Assembly: GCA_017478965.1 (NCBI GenBank)
Contig: JAFVCV010000018.1
Location: forward strand, 1-53,614
Length of the DNA: 53,614 nt
Direction of reading: 5' to 3'
Source: Ruminococcus sp.
GTDB lineage: Bacteria > Bacillota > Clostridia > Oscillospirales > Ruminococcaceae
How positions within the stretch are numbered: the first letter of the stretch is position 1; each line of letters starts with the position of its first letter. A program made the position numbers and the translations under genes. A model generated the notes under the pieces. That model was not told the origin of the DNA. It searched no databases and was given only the letters and a program-made list of their open reading frames with translations. Shown piece after piece: positions 49,804-53,614 of this stretch.

Positions 49804-50634
49804 CTACTTGCCGGCCTTTTTATGCAGCGACCGGAACTCTGCCGGCGACAGCATCTCATGCTTCTTGAACACGGCGCAGAAATAGCTGCAATCATTATAG
49901 CCGACCTTAGAGGCTATCTCGTTTATGTTGTACTTGTCGTCCAGCAGCAGCAGCTTGGCCTGCTGGATACGCTTTCTGGCCAGATACTCAAAGGGCCTGA
50001 GATTCAGGCACTCCTTGAAGAGCCTGCAAAGATACTGCGGCGACAGGTCGATAAGGTCCGCCAGCTCCACCAGAGTCAGCTCGCTTGCGAAATTCTTGTC
50101 GATATGGTCGATGACCGGCCTGAGCTGATTGAGCTTCTGGCTGTCCTGGCTGCCGTTCTGGAGATTGACCACCCTGTTGAGCTCCAGCAGGAAGGTATAG
50201 AGCAGCGCCGAGCACTCCATGCCGCAGTAATAATAGTTGGTCTTCATAAGATAGAGTATCTTCTTGAAAATGGCCTCGATGGCGTTAAGATCGTTGATGT
50301 GGACCACCTTGGGCTTGTCGAGCTTGATATGGTAAAGTATCGTATAGGCTTCACGCCCGTCAAAGGTTATCCAGTGAGTCTCCCAAACGTCCTCCACAGG
50401 ATAGTACTCGTGGGGGATGTTGGGGGGGAGATATATAGCGTCCCCGGCCTTGACGGGATATTCGTTCCCCTCGACTTTAAGCACTCCCGCACCTCTTGTG
50501 CAGTAGATTATCTGATGGTTGGGATATCCGTCCTCCCTGATGAAATGCCACTCTCTGTCCCTTGCGCCGGCGCCAAGGAGAAAAATGGGCATATTGACCT
50601 CTTCACTTAGCACAGGATAATAAAAATCTGTCAT
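49804..50634 (-). CDS. AraC family transcriptional regulator
   Basis: 276 residues: an N-terminal cupin ligand-binding domain (about 15-130: DGYPNHQIIYCTRGAGVLKVEG, AGDAIYLPPNIPHEYYP) and a C-terminal double helix-turn-helix (about 180-270: LVELADLIDLSPQYLCRLFKECL; INEIASKVGYNDCSYFCAVFKKHEMLSPAEFR). Such regulators in Firmicutes often sense sugars or oligosaccharides. Start set at ATG 50634, with GGAAGG 8 bases upstream, over a GTG three codons earlier. Has a consensus promoter 150 bases upstream. Targets not evident. Confidence 0.92.
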   Translation of the reverse strand: MTDFYYPVLSEEVNMPIFLLGAGARDREWHFIREDGYPNHQIIYCTRGAGVLKVEGNEYPVKAGDAIYLPPNIPHEYYPVEDVWETHWITFDGREAYTILYHIKLDKPKVVHINDLNAIEAIFKKILYLMKTNYYYCGMECSALLYTFLLELNRVVNLQNGSQDSQKLNQLRPVIDHIDKNFASELTLVELADLIDLSPQYLCRLFKECLNLRPFEYLARKRIQQAKLLLLDDKYNINEIASKVGYNDCSYFCAVFKKHEMLSPAEFRSLHKKAGK

Positions 50635-50782
50635 AAGACGCACCTTCCTTTGATAATTCCTTTTATAATTCCGATAAGATATTTGCCCGCCCTGCCCCCT
50701 GACGCCGACGTCACGGGGGAACGGAAGTTTTTGTTTGATGATTTAATGTTTCATATATTAATATTTCATATTGTTTTATTAT

Positions 50783-50811
50783 ATAATATCACAACAGCGT
50801 CCTTTTGTCAA
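50783..50811 (-). promoter_or_regulatory. Sigma-A promoter of the AraC-family gene
   Basis: On the minus strand TTGACA (50811-50806), 17-base spacer, TATTAT (50788-50783). The 352-base gap 50,635-50,986 also holds a terminator at 50,935 and no gene; it is AT-rich near 50,750. Confidence 0.75.
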
Positions 50812-50934
50812 GTACTTTTTTTATCTATTTGCTTTAAATTTGTCGCCTCATGGCCGCCAGGCAGAAAATTATTAATTTTTGCGTCCAGGCAACTTTTCTC
50901 CCTGGGGCGCATATAATAAAAACGGGCATAAAAA

Positions 50935-50955
50935 ACGGACCCCGCAAAGGGTCCG
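50935..50955 (-). terminator. Terminator of the second phosphodiesterase gene
   Basis: Stem CGGACCC (50936-50942) / GGGTCCG (50949-50955); on the minus strand followed by TTTTTTAT. Confidence 0.88.
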
Positions 50956-50986
50956 CAGTGGTCCTGTGTAGTTAAAGCCTCAGCGC

Positions 50987-51466
50987 TCAGAGGTCAACAT
51001 GGTTGTAGGTGATGCCGCTGTCAGTCAGATCTATCCAGGCGTAGCTGGCCGGCAGCCCGTCCCTCGGCTGTCCTGCACTGCCGGGGTTGAGTATAAGAAC
51101 GTCCCCCCTCTGCTCGGCATACCTCACATGGGTGTGGCCAAAAAGGGCTATGCAGCACCCTTCCTCCTTGGCCTTGTTGTATATCCTGTCAAGGGTGAAC
51201 CTGACAGCCCACTTGTCACCATGGGCGAAGAAGATCTTCCTCCCGTCCTTGAGGGTGATGATATCATGGTCCGGCATATCCGGCGAGAAATCACAGTTGC
51301 CCTTTATGCCGATTATGTTCCAGTCCAGATAATGGGCCTTGAGCCTGAGAAACTCATTGAGCCCGTCGCCTAAAAAAATAAACAGGTCGGCGGTACCGTT
51401 GCGCTTGAAGATCTTATGCATGGCAGAATAATTGCCATGAGTATCGGAAAAAACGATTATACGCAA
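50987..51466 (-). CDS. YfcE-type metallophosphodiesterase
   Basis: 159 residues, second member of the same family in the window. Metal-site motifs: SDTHGN, FLGDGLNE (where the other has GDLLYHG), GNCDFS, FAHGDKW, FGHTHVRY and NPGS. The start is best placed at TTG 51466, which begins RIIVFSDTHG directly and has a GAGGGGG site; GTG at 51484 lacks one. Differs from the paralogue in the substrate loop. Substrate unknown. Confidence 0.9.
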   Translation of the reverse strand: MRIIVFSDTHGNYSAMHKIFKRNGTADLFIFLGDGLNEFLRLKAHYLDWNIIGIKGNCDFSPDMPDHDIITLKDGRKIFFAHGDKWAVRFTLDRIYNKAKEEGCCIALFGHTHVRYAEQRGDVLILNPGSAGQPRDGLPASYAWIDLTDSGITYNHVDL

Positions 51467-51543
51467 GACCGCAGACCCCCTCACTCAGATTTCTGATTAA
51501 TTATACCATATTTCACAATAAATTTCAAGGGGTACACAATTTT

Positions 51544-51573
51544 TTTACACTGCCCTTGTGAACTTGTTACTAT
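51544..51573 (+). promoter_or_regulatory. Promoter of the small-gene trio
   Basis: TTTACA (51544-51549), 18-base spacer, TACTAT (51568-51573). A perfect 7-bp GC-rich hairpin (CCCGGCC at 51579-51585 / GGCCGGG at 51594-51600) follows just upstream of the ribosome site. Confidence 0.5.
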
Positions 51574-51618
51574 TCCGCCCCGGCCATCAGACCGGCCGGG
51601 ACCTGAGGAGATGATGAT

Positions 51619-51870
51619 ATGAACAGCTTTGACCGTCTTTCAAAGGAACAGACTGACGCTCTGCTGAGAGCCGCCGCCGGAAAACTTGGCACGGACCCGG
51701 CAGACCTTGAAAAACAACTCAAAAACGGCCAGCTAGGCAAAGCCCTTTCCCGTATGCCGGAAAACGAGGCAGCTATGCTGACAAAGGCTCTTTCCGACAA
51801 GAATACCTGCGAGAAGATACTGTCTTCACCGCAGGCGAAGGCCCTATTCAAAAAGCTCAGCTCCGGCTGA
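51619..51870 (+). CDS. Unrecognised 83-residue helical protein
   Basis: Starts ATG with GAGGAGATGATGAT upstream. Predicted all-helical and soluble: SFDRLSKEQTDALLRAAAGKLGTDPADLEKQLKNG, then a second helix pair ending AKALFKKLSSG. The compact repeats of about 30 residues suggest a small helical bundle. No cysteines except one in KNTCEKIL. Followed 22 bases later by the next small gene. No family recognised. Confidence 0.78.
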   Translation: MNSFDRLSKEQTDALLRAAAGKLGTDPADLEKQLKNGQLGKALSRMPENEAAMLTKALSDKNTCEKILSSPQAKALFKKLSSG

Positions 51871-51892
51871 GTAAAAACAAAGGAGTACGGAT

Positions 51893-52270
51893 TTGGACGA
51901 CATGATGGAAAAGCTTCAGCAGGTGCTGAACGATGAGGAGAGCATGGCTCAGATAAGGGAGCTTGCGGATATGCTAACAGGCGGCGGGGACCACCCTGCC
52001 CCCGCTGCCGAAAAGCCGTCCCCGGCCCCTGCCATAGGACCTGCGGTGCAGGGGCCGGATATAGCTAAGCTCATGAAACTCGGCCAGCTGGTGCAAAGCT
52101 CGGCGGCAGGGGACAAGAACATCGCCCTGCTGCTTGCTCTCAGGCCGCTGCTAAAGCCTGAGAACCAGCCTAAGCTGGACCGTGCCGTGAAACTTCTTCG
52201 CCTGCTGGACCTGTGGCCGGTCATAAAGGAAAGCGGGCTGGTCGGGGGGGACTTGTTTGGATTACTCTGA
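51893..52270 (+). CDS. Unrecognised 125-residue helical protein
   Basis: Begins at TTG behind AGGAG with a 7-base spacing; ATG at 51902 is an alternative. An N-terminal acidic helix (MDDMMEKLQQVLNDEESMAQIRELADML), a Pro/Ala linker (about 38-60) and a C-terminal half with ALRPLLKPENQPKLDRAVKLLRLLDLWPVIKESGLV, a pattern I recall as recurring in Clostridia hypothetical proteins but without a known role. Its 3' end overlaps the next gene by 14 bases, so the two are coupled. Confidence 0.78.
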   Translation: MDDMMEKLQQVLNDEESMAQIRELADMLTGGGDHPAPAAEKPSPAPAIGPAVQGPDIAKLMKLGQLVQSSAAGDKNIALLLALRPLLKPENQPKLDRAVKLLRLLDLWPVIKESGLVGGDLFGLL

Positions 52271-52520
52271 GAGCAGGTTCAGCGAGATGCAGGCTGACGC
52301 TCTGAGGAGGGCAAGGGAGATGCAAAAGCTCTCGAAGGGCCCTGAGCCCGCCCCTCAGAACGTCACTCAAGGCCCCGCTGCTGCCCGCAGCCTTGAGTCG
52401 GTCATCGGGGGGCTTGGCATAGACAGAGAAAAGGCTATGATCGGCCTGTTGATATATATACTTTATAAACAGGGGGCAGATGTAAAGCTGCTGCTTGCTC
52501 TGGGATATCTGCTCTTATAG
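52257..52520 (+). CDS. Unrecognised 87-residue protein with C-terminal hydrophobic helix
   Basis: Starts at TTG at 52257, 14 bases inside the previous gene, and ends TAG at 52520. A polar N-terminus with RRAREMQKLSKGPEPAPQ, a conserved-looking GLGIDREKAMIGLLIYILYKQGADVKLLLALGYLLL end that could be a membrane or buried helical hairpin. Third gene of the trio, likely translated through coupling. No family recognised. Confidence 0.72.
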   Translation: MDYSESRFSEMQADALRRAREMQKLSKGPEPAPQNVTQGPAAARSLESVIGGLGIDREKAMIGLLIYILYKQGADVKLLLALGYLLL

Positions 52521-52681
52521 GGCAGAGTCCACACAAAAAGGCTGATGAAGAGCCCGTAAAGGGGCATTTGTGCCAAAAAACTAAAAATGAAATGATTTTT
52601 AAGAAATCGAGAAAAACGGAGAGAAATGAAGAGAAATAAAGAGAATGAGGGGTATAAATTAAAAATTCGGCAAAAAAGGTA

Positions 52682-52710
52682 TTGACATAGACGGAAAGAT
52701 GTTGTATAAT
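52682..52710 (+). promoter_or_regulatory. Consensus sigma-A promoter of rplM-rpsI
   Basis: TTGACA (52682-52687), 17-base spacer, TATAAT (52705-52710): perfect. The A/G-rich run at 52,585-52,660 upstream holds no gene. Confidence 0.92.
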
Positions 52711-52716
52711 AAACAA

Positions 52717-52800
52717 CGTTGCGAATGTCCCGGACGTGCGCTGCGGTGTGTGCGGTGCGGCGGGGCGAGATATATGGGAAGTCCCATGAAAAATCTGAAT
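52717..52800 (+). promoter_or_regulatory. Structured leader of rplM, possible L13 leader RNA
   Basis: About 84 bases between promoter and ribosome site contain short stems, including ATGGG-AAGT-CCCAT (52774-52787). Firmicutes are known to have an L13-binding leader; this position fits, but the class was not checked. Confidence 0.4.
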
Positions 52801-52813
52801 GGAGGAAACGTAT

Positions 52814-53242
52814 ATGTCAACTTATATGCCCAAGAACGGGGAGATCACCCGTACATGGTATATTCTCGACGCTGAGGGACAGTCTCTCGGCAGAGTGGCT
52901 GCTAAGGCCGCTACCATTCTCCGTGGAAAGCATAAGCCTACTTTTGCACCTCATGCTGACTGCGGCGACCATGTCATCATCATCAACACTGACAAGGCAG
53001 TGCTCACCGGCAAGAAGCTGGAGCAGAAGAAGTACTACTGGCACACCGGCTGGATAGGCGGTCTCAAGGAGATCAAGTATTCAGACATGATGGCAAACCA
53101 GAGCGACAGAGCCATGAGGATAGCAGTTGAGGGTATGCTGCCCAACAACACCTTAGGCAGAGCCGCAGCAAAGAGGCTGAGAGTCTACAAGGGTGCTGAG
53201 CACAACAATGCAGCCCAGAAGCCCGTAAAGTACGAACTGTAA
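52814..53242 (+). CDS. rplM: 50S ribosomal protein L13
   Basis: 142 residues, full length. Conserved L13 features: [49 protein letters not shown] and [16 protein letters not shown]. Starts at the ATG behind GGAGGAAACG; an ATG 15 bases earlier was rejected because it overlaps that site. Standard rplM-rpsI operon order. Confidence 0.97.
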   Translation: MSTYMPKNGEITRTWYILDAEGQSLGRVAAKAATILRGKHKPTFAPHADCGDHVIIINTDKAVLTGKKLEQKKYYWHTGWIGGLKEIKYSDMMANQSDRAMRIAVEGMLPNNTLGRAAAKRLRVYKGAEHNNAAQKPVKYEL

Positions 53243-53258
53243 GAAAGGAGCAATTCAG

Positions 53259-53614
53259 ATGTATGAATCAAAGCAGCCATATTTCTATGGCACAGGCAGA
53301 AGAAAGCACTCTGTTGCCCGTGTTCGTGTTTACGAGGGTACAGGCAAGGTGACTATCAACGGCAGGGATATCGACGATTATTTTGGTCTTGAGACACTCA
53401 AGCTCATCGTTCGTCAGCCCTTTGCAGTTACCGGCACAGAGGACAAGTATGATATAGTCTGCACAGTAGCAGGCGGCGGAGTTACCGGACAGGCCGGTGC
53501 TATCAGGCACGGACTTTCCAGAGCACTTCTCCAGGCAAGCGACGAGTACAAGCCTCTTCTGAAGAAGGAAGGCTTCCTGACCCGTGACCCGAGAATGAAG
53601 GAAAGAAAGAAGTA
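53259..53614 (+). CDS. rpsI: 30S ribosomal protein S9 (3' end beyond window)
   Basis: 118 codons plus two bases; the end (about 12 residues) lies outside the window. Conserved S9 motifs: [35 protein letters not shown] and [19 protein letters not shown]. Starts at ATG 53259 with AAGAAAGGAG; 16 bases after rplM. Confidence 0.97.
   Translation, partial: MYESKQPYFYGTGRRKHSVARVRVYEGTGKVTINGRDIDDYFGLETLKLIVRQPFAVTGTEDKYDIVCTVAGGGVTGQAGAIRHGLSRALLQASDEYKPLLKKEGFLTRDPRMKERKK

Overview
The window looks like chromosomal DNA of an endospore-forming, fibre-degrading member of the Firmicutes, most likely Ruminococcus or a close relative in the Oscillospiraceae. This is inferred from the gene set: a GH9 cellulase, a membrane-anchored cohesin-like protein, GerA-type germination genes and spoIVA/sipL, with GC-rich coding sequence and AT-rich, consensus-rich promoters. 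Genes are tightly packed on both strands, and nearly every transcription unit is bounded by an intrinsic terminator.

Layout. (1) 1-2,110: an AT-rich patch with a possible truncated kinase end, a CPBP membrane protease and the decayed 3' half of a large serine recombinase, probably the scar of a mobile element. (2) 2,228-4,409: a two-domain nucleotidyltransferase/PEP mutase and a GH114-like lipoprotein. (3) 4,571-14,093: a ClpC-like unfoldase, a 40-residue Cys-rich membrane peptide, the spore-coat morphogenesis pair spoIVA and sipL, and a GerA/GerB/GerC germinant receptor operon behind a sigma-G-like promoter. (4) 14,168-16,872: glutamate dehydrogenase and a TtcA-like tRNA thiolase. (5) 17,087-20,823: a Fur-family regulator, zinc ABC transporter ZnuACB and a small lipoprotein, with a Fur/Zur-like box at the promoter. 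(6) 21,021-23,882: an EAL phosphodiesterase with a beta-helix-like C-terminus, and a small membrane protein. (7) 23,991-31,839: YfbR-like nucleotidase, surface-anchored GH9 enzyme, two paralogous zinc-ribbon membrane proteins, then pnp and rpsO, both with structured leaders. (8) 32,048-33,914: a periplasmic-binding-domain/GGDEF protein split by an apparent one-base frameshift. (9) 34,170-34,345: an intergenic stretch with three strong hairpins on the plus strand, a candidate small RNA. (10) 34,407-38,696: a large tail-anchored protein divergent from two unrecognised genes and a cyclophilin. (11) 38,811-40,382: a cohesin-like surface protein. (12) 40,446-49,236: CydDC-like exporter, ABC-F protein and a YtrA-type GntR/ABC operon. 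(13) 49,277-51,466: two YfcE-type phosphodiesterases around an AraC regulator. (14) 51,619-53,614: three small unrecognised genes, then rplM and the start of rpsI.

Themes. Cyclic-di-GMP turnover appears twice (EAL and GGDEF proteins, both with atypical partner domains). Sporulation and germination genes are clustered. Polysaccharide use is represented by GH9, the cohesin-like anchor and perhaps the GH114-like lipoprotein. The strongest candidates for something undescribed are the EAL/beta-helix protein, the divergent tail-anchored-protein locus with its terminator-like leader, the orphan hairpin RNA, the small Cys-rich peptide beside spoIVA, and the overlapping trio of small genes. All functions are read from sequence patterns only; no database search was possible.
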